A DNA stretch of 64,000 nt. It comes from Streptomyces sp. NBC_00154. Lineage in GTDB: Bacteria; Actinomycetota; Actinomycetes; Streptomycetales; Streptomycetaceae. Under the pieces are notes generated by a model. The model did not search any database. It was not told the DNA's origin and worked only from the letters and a program-made list of their open reading frames with translations. The translations under genes and the position numbers were made by a program. The stretch spans positions 6,764,501-6,828,500 of the forward strand of contig NZ_JAPEMI010000001.1 of assembly GCF_026342835.1 (NCBI RefSeq). The letters run 5' to 3'. Positions 36,420-45,480 of this stretch are shown here, piece by piece; position 1 is the stretch's first letter, and each line of letters starts with the position of its first letter.

Positions 36420-36632
36420 ATGCGAGTGGAATTGATCAAACGCGCCGCCGACGTGCTGCTGGACGTCCCCGCCGACGCGCGCAAGGAGATCATCATGCTC
36501 ATTAGCGCCGCGGCCGAGGCTCCGTTCCCGCCGCCAGGGGCGAAAGCGGCAGCGTTCGGCAATCAGTGCTGGGTCGAGTACACGGCCCGGGGCAACGTGA
36601 TCGAAGTGATTGACGTCGGGTGTCTCTGCTGA
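36420..36632 (+). CDS. Small hypothetical protein (70 aa), RelE-like in length
   Basis: Starts ATG at 36420 (MRVELIKRAADVLLDVPADA) and ends VEYTARGNVIEVIDVGCLC. The arrangement of an N-terminal helix, a Pro-rich turn (APFPPPGAK) and a C-terminal strand pair resembles RelE/ParE-type toxins, but key residues are not clear and no antitoxin partner overlaps it. Unknown function; could be a decayed toxin of the surrounding accessory zone. Confidence 0.45.
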   Translation: MRVELIKRAADVLLDVPADARKEIIMLISAAAEAPFPPPGAKAAAFGNQCWVEYTARGNVIEVIDVGCLC

Positions 36633-37161
36633 CGGAGCTAAGCGGCGGCGCTCTGCTCGGTCCGGATGCGTCCGCACCTGGTGCAGCGGGCGACGGGGTC
36701 CCTCGGGCAGCGTCGGGACCGCCCGGGCCGGCGCCACCTTGATCGGGAACTCCGCACTGCCGATCCTGCGCGCCGACTACCTCCTGCTGCGCGACGGGCG
36801 GTCCGTACGGCCCTACCCGTTCACAACGCCGCTTCGCTGCGACGCGACACTCCCGCCCCGCAGTCCGTGTCCAGCGTTCATCCAAAATCGAACGCGCGCT
36901 CGCCTTCGGCCACGAACCTCCACAGCCAAGCCGGCTCGGTCGACCCGACCGGGACGGGGAAATCAAGGCACTGCGCCCCAGAAGCCGCAAATCGAGCGCC
37001 ACCAAACACCTTCTGCCGGGAACACAATGAAGTGTGGGCGTCGCTTTCGACGAGCTGCTTGAGAGCACGGCCGTCGGAGGAGGCGCAGCGCCGCGATGCC
37101 CATTGTTTCCGCTCCGGGGCCAGGGGCAGGCGGATGGGTGAGTGCCTACGAGAGGACCGAC
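36633..37161. other. Stretch without an identifiable gene
   Basis: About 530 bases. Several frames are open but none gives a recognisable protein or clear start with ribosome binding site. It lies between accessory fragments and may be deletion debris. Confidence 0.35.
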
Positions 37162-37335
37162 ATGAGTGCCGGAGAGAAGGCGAAGGCCAAGACCGAGCAG
37201 GTTGTCGGGAAGGCCGTGAGGAAGGTGGCCCGCGCGGTGGGCAACGAGACCACCGCAGCCAAGGGAGCCGCACTGGAGGCCCGGGGCAAGGCCCGGGACA
37301 TCAAGGAGAGGTCGAAGGACAGCTTCAGGCGCTGA
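37162..37335 (+). CDS. CsbD-like stress protein (57 aa)
   Basis: A 57-residue hydrophilic, Lys/Ala-rich protein (SAGEKAKAKTEQVVGKAVRK at the start), matching the CsbD family of small general-stress proteins whose function is still unclear. ATG 37162 follows GAGAGGACCGAC. Expected to be one long amphipathic helix. Its small size and basic N-half are typical of actinobacterial paralogues. Confidence 0.75.
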   Translation: MSAGEKAKAKTEQVVGKAVRKVARAVGNETTAAKGAALEARGKARDIKERSKDSFRR

Positions 37336-37567
37336 CCACGCCACGTCGTGGGCGGAGTCAGTGCGAGGCCAAGCGGGTTCGTGCGTCCGGTGATGCGCGG
37401 TTGGGCTCGGCGCTGCAACGGCTTGCCCCAGCACACATCGCATCGCACCGGCCCGCTCCGGCGCGCACGCGTGCGGTGTCGGCCGTGCTGATCTCCGCAG
37501 GCACTCGCCGACTTCGCCCTTCTCCGCCTACGCCTGGGCCGCCGCGGCAGGGGTCCTGCGGCACGGA

Positions 37568-37684
37568 GACTTCCCCAGCCGCGACAACCTCATCGACAAG
37601 CTCGACACCTACGTCATCGGGCACAACACCATGGCGAAACCCTATCGCTGGACCTACGACGGCAGCCCACTCAAAGCCGCCTGA
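37568..37684 (+). mobile_element. IS630-family transposase C-terminal remnant
   Basis: Encodes DFPSRDNLIDKLDTYVIGHN and then MAKPYRWTYDGSPLKAA before a stop, the usual last 40 residues of IS630-type transposases (FP-x-D-x-L ... KPFRWTYDG-x-PL). Everything upstream of it, including the DDE core, is missing. Its end overlaps the convergent RNA-ligase-like gene by 31 bases. Confidence 0.75.
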
Positions 37685-38238
37685 CCAGCATCGACCCGTG
37701 GTGGACGCAAGGCGAAGTCCGCCCGTTCACGCCACACGATGCCATCGAAGACCAACAGCTGGACCGAACTGACGTGCGTCGTGACCGGCAGCCGACTCGA
37801 CAGGTCGGCCTCAACGGTGTCCAACACACTCGGCTCCTGGCCATGTGCCACCGTCAGATGTGGAATGACCTCGGCAAACTGGCCCCCATACGGCGGCGCC
37901 TCCGGCCACCGGTCAGCGACAGCCAGGGTGAGCGCCCGGAACTGATCGTCCGACTCCGGGGCGAGGTAAAGCACCCCGGGGAAGCGACCGCACCCCCGGA
38001 AACGAAGATCAAAAGCACTGTGGGATCCGAAGAGTTCACCCAGGACACCCAAAACTTGATCACCGACGCGGTCCTGGCTCAGAAACGGATAGAGCACCGA
38101 CACATGCGCCGGTACCCCGGCCCCCACCGACGCGTCGAACCGCTCACGCCAGCTGCCCACGACCGGCTCGGCCTCGGGCACCTCAACGATCAGTGCTGTC
38201 TCGCCCGCTCGATACTGACCCGCACTGTCTGCCGCCAT
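37654..38238 (-). CDS. 2'-5' RNA ligase / cyclic phosphodiesterase fold protein
   Basis: A 194-residue 2H-phosphoesterase superfamily protein. The two hallmark H-x-[TS] motifs are AHVSVLYPF (about residue 44) and PHLTVAHGQ (about 125), giving two catalytic His residues. Bacterial members hydrolyse or ligate 2',5'-linked RNA or cyclic phosphates; the natural substrate is unknown. The C-terminal end overlaps the IS630 remnant, so the last residues may have been replaced by insertion. Confidence 0.85.
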   Translation of the reverse strand: MAADSAGQYRAGETALIVEVPEAEPVVGSWRERFDASVGAGVPAHVSVLYPFLSQDRVGDQVLGVLGELFGSHSAFDLRFRGCGRFPGVLYLAPESDDQFRALTLAVADRWPEAPPYGGQFAEVIPHLTVAHGQEPSVLDTVEADLSSRLPVTTHVSSVQLLVFDGIVWRERADFALRPPRVDAGQAALSGLPS

Positions 38239-38580
38239 GGCGACATGATGCCAGCCAGTTGACCCCCGCCAGCAAGATCAGGCCTCCACGAACTTCTGCG
38301 GAGCTGCACCAGTAGGTCGCATCCCGGGAACGTCACCACGGGGGAACAGGGTGCGCACCTCCCAGATATCCCAGCCATAACAGGGGTGTTCGGGGTGTCA
38401 GGTTCCCAGGTACCTCCCAGCTCGTCGGGAGGCCCGGCGGGCCTCCGGAGGCGGCAAGGGCGGCAGGTGGATCACCGGGTTTCCTGGCGTCCGCTCGGGA
38501 CGGCAAGAGGTCGTGACGCACGATGTGCGAGGCGCCTTAGGATCGGACGGCAGCGGTCGCCACAGTTCTACGGGGGACAG
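38239..38580. other. Non-coding gap before the STAND pseudogene
   Basis: About 340 bases without a supported gene. It would contain the promoter of the former STAND gene. The sequence just before 38581 (CTACGGGGGACAG) looks like a ribosome binding site whose ATG has been lost. Confidence 0.35.
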
Positions 38581-40079
38581 GAACCAACTGCCATCGGCAC
38601 CCGGCTGGCCTCGGCTGCGATAGCCCCCCTCGTCAAGAAGCTCTTCGTCACCGAAGGTCCCGGAGCCGGCCTGGTCGACAAGCCGATCCGCATCTCCGGC
38701 CACGTCTCGTGCATGCGGCGGACGACCAGTGGGCGGACGTCATTCGCATGGCGGTCGCTCTCGCCCGCGCCGGCGAACGCGTCGCCATCTTCCGGGGACT
38801 TCTGGAGCTGGGCGATCGCACCGAAGACAAACGTCTCCAGGCCCGTATCAATCTGCTTGCCGCCGCCTGCCTGGGACACGCCACCTCCCTCGATCCCGTT
38901 GTACGCCAAGAGGTGGAGCAGCGCACCGCCACCCTCATACCCCCGGGGAACGAGGAGGAGGCCCGGGCCCTTGCCGAAGTCGGGCCTCTGATTCTCAATC
39001 TCCTGCCGGGACCGGACGAGGTCGGTGACGTGGCCGCATCTCACGTGGTCATCGCGGCCACCCACATCAAGTCGGACGCCGCAGTCGCCTTTCTTGCCCG
39101 CTTCGTAGAGCATCCCTTTCTCCCGGTGCGCTCCCAGCTCTCATGGGCGTGGTCGCGTTTCGACACGGCCCAGTACGCCGAGGAGGTCATCGCCCGCCTG
39201 GATCCGGCGAACCTCAACTACGCCATTCGCTCGGACGACCAGCTTCATCAACTGAACCGACTCGGGCTGGAGCCGGAGAGGCTGGACGTCAGGGCCGGTG
39301 TGTCCCTGGAGGCCCTGGACTCGTACGTCTCCCGACACAGGTTGGCGCTCCTCATGCTCTCGAACGCGGCGGCTGCGGACCTCGGTTTCCCGGTCGGACA
39401 TACGGAGTTGAGGTCTCTCGTCATCGGCGCCTGCCCGGCACTGGTGGATGTCACGGCGCTCAGTGGGCTGTCGATCCGGCATCCGGACATCGCCAGTGAC
39501 AGATCGGACATGGACCTTCATCCCTTGTCGCAGCTGGGGAACTTGGAAACCCTCATGGTCAGCGGTCCCTCCGGCCTGGAGTGGTCCCCGCAGGATCTCC
39601 CGGTGCAAGCTCCGCTGAGCAGCCTCGGCGTGTCCGGAGAGGCGGGCCCCAGGAGAGGGCTCGAAGGGCTTGGTGACTTCACGCAGCTCACGAGCCTGAC
39701 GCTCAACCGTCCTTCCAGTCCGGCTTCGGCCGACGACTGGGAGCAGATCTGTGGCCTGTCCCGTCTCACCGACCTCAGCACGACCGCTGTGTCATTCGAG
39801 CCCCTTCCGGCCACCGCGCTCCTGACCAGCGTCTCCAGCCTGTCTCTCATCGGCGGCGGCGGTGAACGCGTTGTCCAGGCGGCGGTCAATCGATTGGTGA
39901 AGGCTTTCCCGGGACTGATCTTCTGCGAGTTCACCGGAGACATGACGGCGGAAGGGGACGTCGACCTTTCCCCGTTGGCCGATTTGCCTCACCTGCAAAG
40001 CCTCTCGCTCGCGATTGATCGTGATCGCGTCCGGGGAATCGACACGCTGCCGTCGTGGGTGGACCTGCACCTTCTGTGA
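38581..40079 (+). pseudogene. STAND/NACHT-type protein with deleted core
   Basis: Two pieces of one former gene. The first, 38581-38705, reads GTRLASAAIAPLVKKLFVTE and GPGAGLVDKPIRISG, which I recognise as the N-terminus of a large Streptomyces NACHT/STAND NTPase. At about 38705-38710 it joins, in another frame, the C-terminal sensor half (38709-40079, 456 residues): HEAT-like helices then leucine-rich repeats such as LRSLVIGACPALVDVTAL, LTSLTLNRPSS and LQSLSLAID. The Walker A/B NACHT core, normally several hundred residues, is absent, and no start codon precedes the first piece. The C-terminal part alone has an open frame from GTG at 38709 but no good start signal. Confidence 0.7.
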
Positions 40080-40270
40080 CCTGACCCGGCGCGAGCGCTG
40101 TGACGATGTCAAAGGCGACCCGGAGGCCGCGCGCGGAGACGGACATGACCCCGTTGATGGACGGAGTCGTGCTCATGCGCGGCGAGCGAGTCTCTCGGCG
40201 GCGGCGGTGTCGACGGAGCTCAGCCCATGCGTGGTGTGCTCACAGGCGTTTACTCCCGGAGCGGGCGGGT

Positions 40271-41014
40271 TTAGATGGCGGTGCGGCCGCCGTCGACGGC
40301 GACGGTCGCGCCGGTGATGTAGCTGGCCTTCGACGACGCGAGAAAGGCGACGACCTCGGCGATCTCGGCGGGCTCGGCCGCGCGCTTCATTGCGGTGGTC
40401 TCGGCGATCGTGTCGTACAGTTCGCGGGAATCGGGCCGGGTGTAGACCGGACCGGGGGCGACGGTGTTGAAGCGGACGCCGCGGCCGCTGTACTCAGCAG
40501 TCCAGCTCTGCGTCAGGGATGCCAGCGCGGCCTTGGTCGCGCCGTACGCGGCTGCCGTGGCCAGGCCGAGGCTGCCGGCCATGCTGCCCATGTTGATCAC
40601 GCTGCCCGATCCCCTTGCCGCCATTGCCGGGGCGAACGCCGCCACGAGGAAGAACGCCGCGCGGACATTGCCGGCGAACATCGCGTCGTAGTCGGAGAGC
40701 TTCATCTCCTCGGTCGGCGCCAAGACGGCATGCCCGGCGTTGTTGACCAAGACGTCGATCTCACCGACTTCGGCGGCGAGCCGGTCGATGCCGGCCGGAT
40801 CCGCGAGGTCCGCCTGGATGAACCGGGCCTCGCCGCCGGCCGCGGTGATCTCGTTGACGGTCTCGGCACCGCGCTCGGCGTTGCGGCCGGTCACGACGAC
40901 GGACATTCCGTCGGCGGCAAGCCGTTCGGCGACCGCCCGGCCGATGCCGGAGGTGGCCCCGGTGACCAGTGCGATGAGGGGGCGCAGGTCGAGTCCTTCG
41001 TGCTCCACAGACAT
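40271..41014 (-). CDS. Short-chain dehydrogenase/reductase
   Basis: A 247-residue classical SDR of the 3-oxoacyl-ACP-reductase-like type. TGATSGIGRAVAERL (about residues 19-33), NNAGHAV, Ser in NMGSMAG (about 143), and YGATK (about 157) complete the active site; the C-terminus GATVAVDGGRTAI is typical. Starts with ATG at 41014 with AGGAGCTGCCC upstream on its strand. Alone between the STAND remnant and a divergent membrane protein gene. Substrate unknown. Confidence 0.94.
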   Translation of the reverse strand: MSVEHEGLDLRPLIALVTGATSGIGRAVAERLAADGMSVVVTGRNAERGAETVNEITAAGGEARFIQADLADPAGIDRLAAEVGEIDVLVNNAGHAVLAPTEEMKLSDYDAMFAGNVRAAFFLVAAFAPAMAARGSGSVINMGSMAGSLGLATAAAYGATKAALASLTQSWTAEYSGRGVRFNTVAPGPVYTRPDSRELYDTIAETTAMKRAAEPAEIAEVVAFLASSKASYITGATVAVDGGRTAI

Positions 41015-41250
41015 GGGCAGCTCCTTCCCGGAATTGTTGTCCGGACCGGTTTGTCCGGCAACCGGCGGCGAAGCCCGGACGCCGGTCGGCGCCGATCTCG
41101 AGTCGCCGAGGCAGCGCGATCTCCTCGGCCCCGACCCGCCCGGGCAGTACCGGCTTGGGGGTCGGGCGTGATCGGCCGGCCTCGGGCGGCGCCGTGGCGG
41201 ATGCGACGGGCGGGGAGGGCCGTTCGCATCGCGTGGGAGTATCTGGCGCT

Positions 41251-41841
41251 ATGAGGGCGTCCCCTTCGGTACGGAGCTTACGCGCGGGGGTGTTCGCCGT
41301 GCTGTGCGTGTTGCTGGCTTCCGGGGGCCATGCGCTGGCGACGGGTGCGGCGCCACCGGTGTGGGTGCAGGCCGTCGGGTTCGTGCCCGTCTTCGCGGGC
41401 GGCTGCCTGCTGGGCGGCCGGGAGAGGTCGCTGGCCGGTATCGGTGGCGGGACACTCGCGGCCCAGGGCGGGCTGCACGTCGTGTTCGACGCCGGACGGC
41501 CTCATGCCGTGATGGGCATGCACACCCTGCAGGTCCTGCGTGTGGCCCCTCAGCATGCGTTGACGCCTCACGCCACCGCGGTCCATGTCGCGGCGGCCGT
41601 CTTCGTGACCTGGTGGCTGCGACGCGGCGAGGCTGCGTTGTGGACCCTGTTGCGCCGGGCGGTCGCGTGGGTGCCGGGACTGGTGGTCCGGTGGCACGTG
41701 CGGAGAGGGCCGTGTGTCGCACCGGTTGCAGTGGGCTTCGTACACGGGATCGCAGGTGAGCTTCGGCCGACGCGGCAGGTGCTGCTGCGGCATGCCGTCC
41801 ACCGTCGAGGACCGCCCACAGGGATCCCGTACGCGCCCTGA
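41251..41841 (+). CDS. Membrane protein linked to ycnI
   Basis: A 196-residue protein with four hydrophobic segments (about 10-30, 34-50, 57-72 and 108-125) and a cluster of His residues between the last two (MHTLQVLRVAPQHALTPHAT). The basic C-terminus ends RRGPPTGIPYAP. Its position 30 bases ahead of a ycnI-type copper gene and the His-rich loop suggest a role in metal, probably copper, handling; this is inferred from neighbourhood. No characterised family recognised. Confidence 0.75.
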   Translation: MRASPSVRSLRAGVFAVLCVLLASGGHALATGAAPPVWVQAVGFVPVFAGGCLLGGRERSLAGIGGGTLAAQGGLHVVFDAGRPHAVMGMHTLQVLRVAPQHALTPHATAVHVAAAVFVTWWLRRGEAALWTLLRRAVAWVPGLVVRWHVRRGPCVAPVAVGFVHGIAGELRPTRQVLLRHAVHRRGPPTGIPYAP

Positions 41842-41871
41842 ATCCACCGATCCCAGTACGGAGTTCCATTC

Positions 41872-42595
41872 ATGTCCTCGACACGCACCGCCCTGCGCCG
41901 GGCAGGCACCCACCGCCCTCGCGACCGCCGGCGTCCTGACCGCCGCGGGCTCCGCTTTCGCGCACGTCACCGTCCACCCCGACAGCTACGCCAAGGGCGC
42001 CACGGACGGTGTCCTCACCTTCCGCGTGCCCAACGAGGAGGACGCTGCCGACACCATCGAGGTGCAGGTCTTCCTCCCCACCGACCACCCGGTCCTGGGC
42101 GTACTCGTCACCCCTCAGGACGGCTGGACCGCGAAGGTGACGACCACCAGGCTCAAGACCCGCGTCAAGACCGACGACGGGACCATCACCGACGCCGTTT
42201 CCCGGATCACCTGGTCCGGCGGACGGATCCGATCCGGCGAGTACCACGACTTCGATGTCGCTTTCGGCCAGTTGCCGGACGACACCGATCAGTTGGGATT
42301 CAAGACGCTGCAGACCTACTCCGACGGCAAGGTCGTCCGCTGGATCGAGGAGACGCAGAAGGGCGGGGAGGAGCCGGAGAGCCCGGTGCCCGTCCTGAAG
42401 CTCACCGCCAGGACCGCGGGTGACGAGAACGCGCCCATGACCGCCTCGTCCTCGGAGCCGAAGGCCACGGCCGAGGCGTCGAGCAGCGACTCGACCGCAC
42501 GTGGCCTCGGCATTGCCGCTCTTGTCGTGGGCGTTCTGGGGCTTGTCGCAGCCGGGGTGGCCATCGCTCGCGGCCGCAGCGCCCGCTCCTCCTAG
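41872..42595 (+). CDS. YcnI-like copper-binding protein, frameshift near start
   Basis: YcnI/DUF1775 proteins bind copper through an N-terminal His on the processed protein and lie beside copper import genes. Processed sequence begins HVTVHPDSYAKGATDGVLTF, so the expected N-terminal metal-binding His is present; the beta-sandwich runs to about residue 165, then a Ser/Ala-rich linker and a C-terminal membrane anchor (GIAALVVGVLGLVAAGVAIA). The ATG at 41872 (SSTRTALRRAG) is in a different frame from this domain: removing one base from the CCC near 41906 restores a normal signal peptide (TALATAGVLTAAGSAFA). Either a real frameshift or a sequencing error. Confidence 0.8.
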
Positions 42596-42607
42596 CCGCC
42601 GCGCGCA

Positions 42608-42651
42608 AGCACGCTCCCGTCGGCGTCGACTTCCGTCGACGGGACCGTGCT
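42608..42651 (+). terminator. Terminator after the ycnI gene
   Basis: Outer arms AGCACG/CGTGCT and inner arms CGTCGAC/GTCGACG around a TTCC loop form an extended interrupted hairpin 13 bases after the stop. Confidence 0.5.
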
Positions 42652-42835
42652 GCCGCACGTCCACCACCGACGCCGAACGCGCAGCGGCCCTGAGGAACTG
42701 CGCAACCGCCCCGCAACGGCGGCGCCGACCGAGTACGCAACCGCCACAGCCTGGCCGGCCGGCCCAGTGGCCGCCTGCGCAGTCCCCGGCGTGGTGCTAC
42801 GGTGCCGTCCGAACCGGCGGGCAGGGGGAGTGCGC

Positions 42836-43384
42836 GTGGAGTGGGGGACATTGGTTGCGACGCTGGGCGGCGCCGTGATCGCGATATCCGGGACCGTACT
42901 GGCCGACCGTCTGCGCACGCGGCAGGAGGTCGACCGCGGCCTCGGCGCGCGACGCCGCGAGGCGTACATCGATTTCATCGCTGCCGCGGGCGCCGCGCAT
43001 ACGCAGCTGCGCGGGCTCGCGCAGGCCCCTGATGCCGATACCGACCTGGAGTCGGCCAGCCGCGCCGCCTTGACCGACGCCAGGCTCTACGAGGTACGGG
43101 AGAGGCTGTTCATCGAGGCCAGCGCGACGGTTGCCGGCGCGGGCCAGGCGATGTTCGAGCAGCTTCGTGCACTGCGCAGCGCCGTCGCCGCGGGCGCGCC
43201 TGTCTCCTCGCCCGCCTTCCATGACGCCTACCACCCGTACATCGCGAGCGTGTGGGCGTACCGGGTCGCGGTCCGCGACGAACTGGAGGGGCAGTCCCTG
43301 TCACCCGCCGTCTTCGGCTGGCACGCCTGGGACGGCAAGGAGCGATGCCCCCTGTGCAACGGAGACCTGGCGGGCACGGGCTGA
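42836..43384 (+). CDS. Membrane-anchored hypothetical protein
   Basis: A 182-residue protein with one N-terminal membrane segment (GTLVATLGGAVIAISGTVLA) followed by an Arg-rich soluble helix bundle and, near the end, a CPLC motif in KERCPLCNGDLAGTG that could bind a metal. Such proteins are widespread in Streptomyces without known function. I take GTG at 42836 because GGGGGAG ends six bases before it; GTG at 42830 is also possible. Confidence 0.7.
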   Translation: MEWGTLVATLGGAVIAISGTVLADRLRTRQEVDRGLGARRREAYIDFIAAAGAAHTQLRGLAQAPDADTDLESASRAALTDARLYEVRERLFIEASATVAGAGQAMFEQLRALRSAVAAGAPVSSPAFHDAYHPYIASVWAYRVAVRDELEGQSLSPAVFGWHAWDGKERCPLCNGDLAGTG

Positions 43385-43655
43385 CCCGTGTCCCCAGGGA
43401 TGGCACACGGCGACCACCATGTGCGGAGAGGTCACCGTGACCGACACCCGGGAAGCCGCACGGTCCGTCGTCGATCAAGGGCCAGGTGCTGTTCGCCGAG
43501 CTCTACAACAACACCCACCGGCTCAGCCCCCTGTGGCGGAACTGCCTGGCCCTGCTCGGTGCTCGCGCGCCGCAGGAGGCACTGGCCGGCAGCTGATGGC
43601 CACCCGCCGGGCGCGGCGGGCAGCACATGGGGCTGAACGGCGGCGACAAGGGGCG
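43385..43655. other. Gap with a possible C-terminal coding scrap
   Basis: One plus-strand frame ending with TGA at 43594-43596 reads GQVLFAELYNNTHRLSPLWR and LALLGARAPQEALAGS, which has protein-like composition, but it has no start or recognisable domain. The rest shows nothing. Confidence 0.25.
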
Positions 43656-44927
43656 TCAAGAGCGATCGGTCCGGACCGGCGCGGTCTCTGCCGGTGCGGA
43701 CTGCCATCCGGGGACGGTGCTGCGCACAACGGCCACGTGGTGCGGGAAGCCGATCCGCAGGACGGCGGCGGCACCCGCGGCGGCGAGGACCACCAGGGCG
43801 GCCAGGATCAGGGCCTGGTGGTAGCCGTGGTGAAGCAGTGGGGTGACGACCAGCGGGCCGAGGATCTGGCCTACGGAGTAGCCGGCGGTCAGCAGTGCGA
43901 CTGAGCGGGGGAACTGCAGGTGGGTTCCTGCAGCCAGGGCGATGGTGCTGACGCCGAGGAACGTCGCGCCGAACAGCAGCGCGGAGAACAAGGCGGCCGT
44001 CACGCCGCCGATCAGTGCGGGGAGGGCGATGCCGACGGCCTGGATGACGAGGGCGGCGCACAACAGGTCGGGGCGGGACCAACGCCGGCCCAGCCAGGCC
44101 CACAGCGCCGAGGAAGGTACGGCAGCCAGACCGACGAGCACCCAGGCGCCGCTGCCTGCCCAGCCCGGGGAGCTCTGCTCGATCGCGGCGACCAGGAACG
44201 TGCCGGCGACGATGTAGCCGATGCCCTCCAGGGTGTAGGCGGCGAACAGGGCCGTGAACCAGCGGTGCGTGCGCGGACCCGGCCGGCGGGCGGTGCCCGT
44301 CGTGGAGCTGACGTTGGATGTTGGCGTCCCCTCGGGACGCAGATTCCATGAAACAGCGGCGAAGACGGCGGCGAGTCCGGCCGAGGCCCACCAGGCGGCC
44401 CGCCAGTCGGCGACGGAGCGCAGGACGAGAACGAGCAGACCCGACAGAGCGATGCCTGCGCCGACTCCACCGAATGCCCAGCCGGACAGGTGAACGGGGT
44501 GTTCTCGCAGGTGGCTGAGGACTGAGCTGACGGCGACGACGAAGATCAGGGCGCTGGCCAGGCCGGCCGGCAGGCGCAGCACGATCCACGCGGTGGTGCT
44601 GTGCGTGGCGGGCATGCCGGCGAGGCTGCCGGTCAGGACGATCAGGGAACCGCGTAGGACTGCGGGTGAGCGGACCAGTGCGGGCAGCGCGATGCCCAGG
44701 AGCGCGCCGACGAGGTAGCCGATGTAGTTGGCGGTGGCCAGGTTCGCGCCTGCAGCGGAGGACAGCCCTGCCTGGGTGTGCATCAGAGGAAGGATCGGGG
44801 TGTAGACGAAGCGGCCGACCCCCATTCCCGCGGCGAGCGCCGCGGCGGCTTGCGCGACGTGGGTCCAAGGCGAGTGGAACGGCCCGCTGGATCGGGCGGA
44901 GAAGCGGCGCTGGGTGCGCAAGCTCAT
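43656..44927 (-). CDS. YbfB/YjiJ-type MFS transporter
   Basis: A 423-residue, 12-helix major facilitator of the YbfB/YjiJ type. The N-terminal segment GMGVGRFVYTPILPLM is the usual family hallmark; later helices include LVGALLGIALPALV and LLFGATFLGVSTIALAAG. Substrate is unknown, probably a small aromatic or drug. Upstream and on the same strand lies a muconolactone-isomerase-like gene, and both diverge from a LysR regulator, suggesting control of aromatic-compound uptake or export. Confidence 0.88.
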   Translation of the reverse strand: MSLRTQRRFSARSSGPFHSPWTHVAQAAAALAAGMGVGRFVYTPILPLMHTQAGLSSAAGANLATANYIGYLVGALLGIALPALVRSPAVLRGSLIVLTGSLAGMPATHSTTAWIVLRLPAGLASALIFVVAVSSVLSHLREHPVHLSGWAFGGVGAGIALSGLLVLVLRSVADWRAAWWASAGLAAVFAAVSWNLRPEGTPTSNVSSTTGTARRPGPRTHRWFTALFAAYTLEGIGYIVAGTFLVAAIEQSSPGWAGSGAWVLVGLAAVPSSALWAWLGRRWSRPDLLCAALVIQAVGIALPALIGGVTAALFSALLFGATFLGVSTIALAAGTHLQFPRSVALLTAGYSVGQILGPLVVTPLLHHGYHQALILAALVVLAAAGAAAVLRIGFPHHVAVVRSTVPGWQSAPAETAPVRTDRS

Positions 44928-45027
44928 GATGAAGTCCTCGAGGGGCCGTGCGCGTATGCGGGGCGGGGCGCGGCTCATCGCTGCGGCCGCGTGACGGCGG
45001 CGGTGAATGTCGGAAGGGAGTCTGCGG

Positions 45028-45330
45028 TCACGGCGTGACGTCGGTGCGGCCCGGGTCGTTGGGGTGGGACTCGAGCGCGGTGACGTCGAGCGACATCCAC
45101 GAGCGCAGCGGCAGCGTGCCGAGAACCTTCTCGTGGAGCTCGTCCTCGTCGGCGGCCCGCCAGATACCGATGCTGCGCAGCTCGCCGACCGGGCGCCACA
45201 GCCGGGCCAGGTGGCCGGTGGCGGCCAGTTCCCTGGCGCGGACGGCTTCGGCGGCACGACGCCGGTCGACCTCGTCCTGGGTGGTGCCCTCGGGGATGGT
45301 GGTGGTGATCTCGACCAGGAACTCGCGCAT
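45028..45330 (-). CDS. Muconolactone delta-isomerase-like protein
   Basis: A 100-residue protein of the muconolactone isomerase fold: MREFLVEITTTIPEGT, then RARELAATGHLARLWRP and a C-terminal strand region with SLDVTALESHPND. The genuine enzyme moves a double bond in muconolactone in the beta-ketoadipate pathway, but this family also occurs outside it, and no catA/catB gene is nearby. Probably co-transcribed with the MFS gene 100 bases downstream. Confidence 0.8.
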   Translation of the reverse strand: MREFLVEITTTIPEGTTQDEVDRRRAAEAVRARELAATGHLARLWRPVGELRSIGIWRAADEDELHEKVLGTLPLRSWMSLDVTALESHPNDPGRTDVTP

Positions 45331-45380
45331 GACTCTGCTCCGTTCGGTGGGCGCCCGGTTCGCGCCGGCACGCCACGGGT

Positions 45381-45395
45381 GTGGACGGTTTCCAC
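45381..45395. promoter_or_regulatory. LysR-type recognition dyad
   Basis: GTGGA-CGGTT-TCCAC in the 150-base divergent space between the isomerase-like gene and the LysR gene contains the T-N11-A arrangement of LysR recognition sites within an inverted repeat. Confidence 0.5.
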
Positions 45396-45480
45396 GCGGT
45401 CATCGTCCACCTGCCACGAGGGCCGACGCCACGACCGGCATCCTCGATGCTCGTAGGCGCAGCCTCTCACCGGACGTAGC

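Noticed and set aside
43131..43904. Plus-strand open frame crossing the end of the MFS gene
   Set aside because: It runs antisense through the MFS gene, has low-complexity Arg/Gly-rich sequence and no family features.
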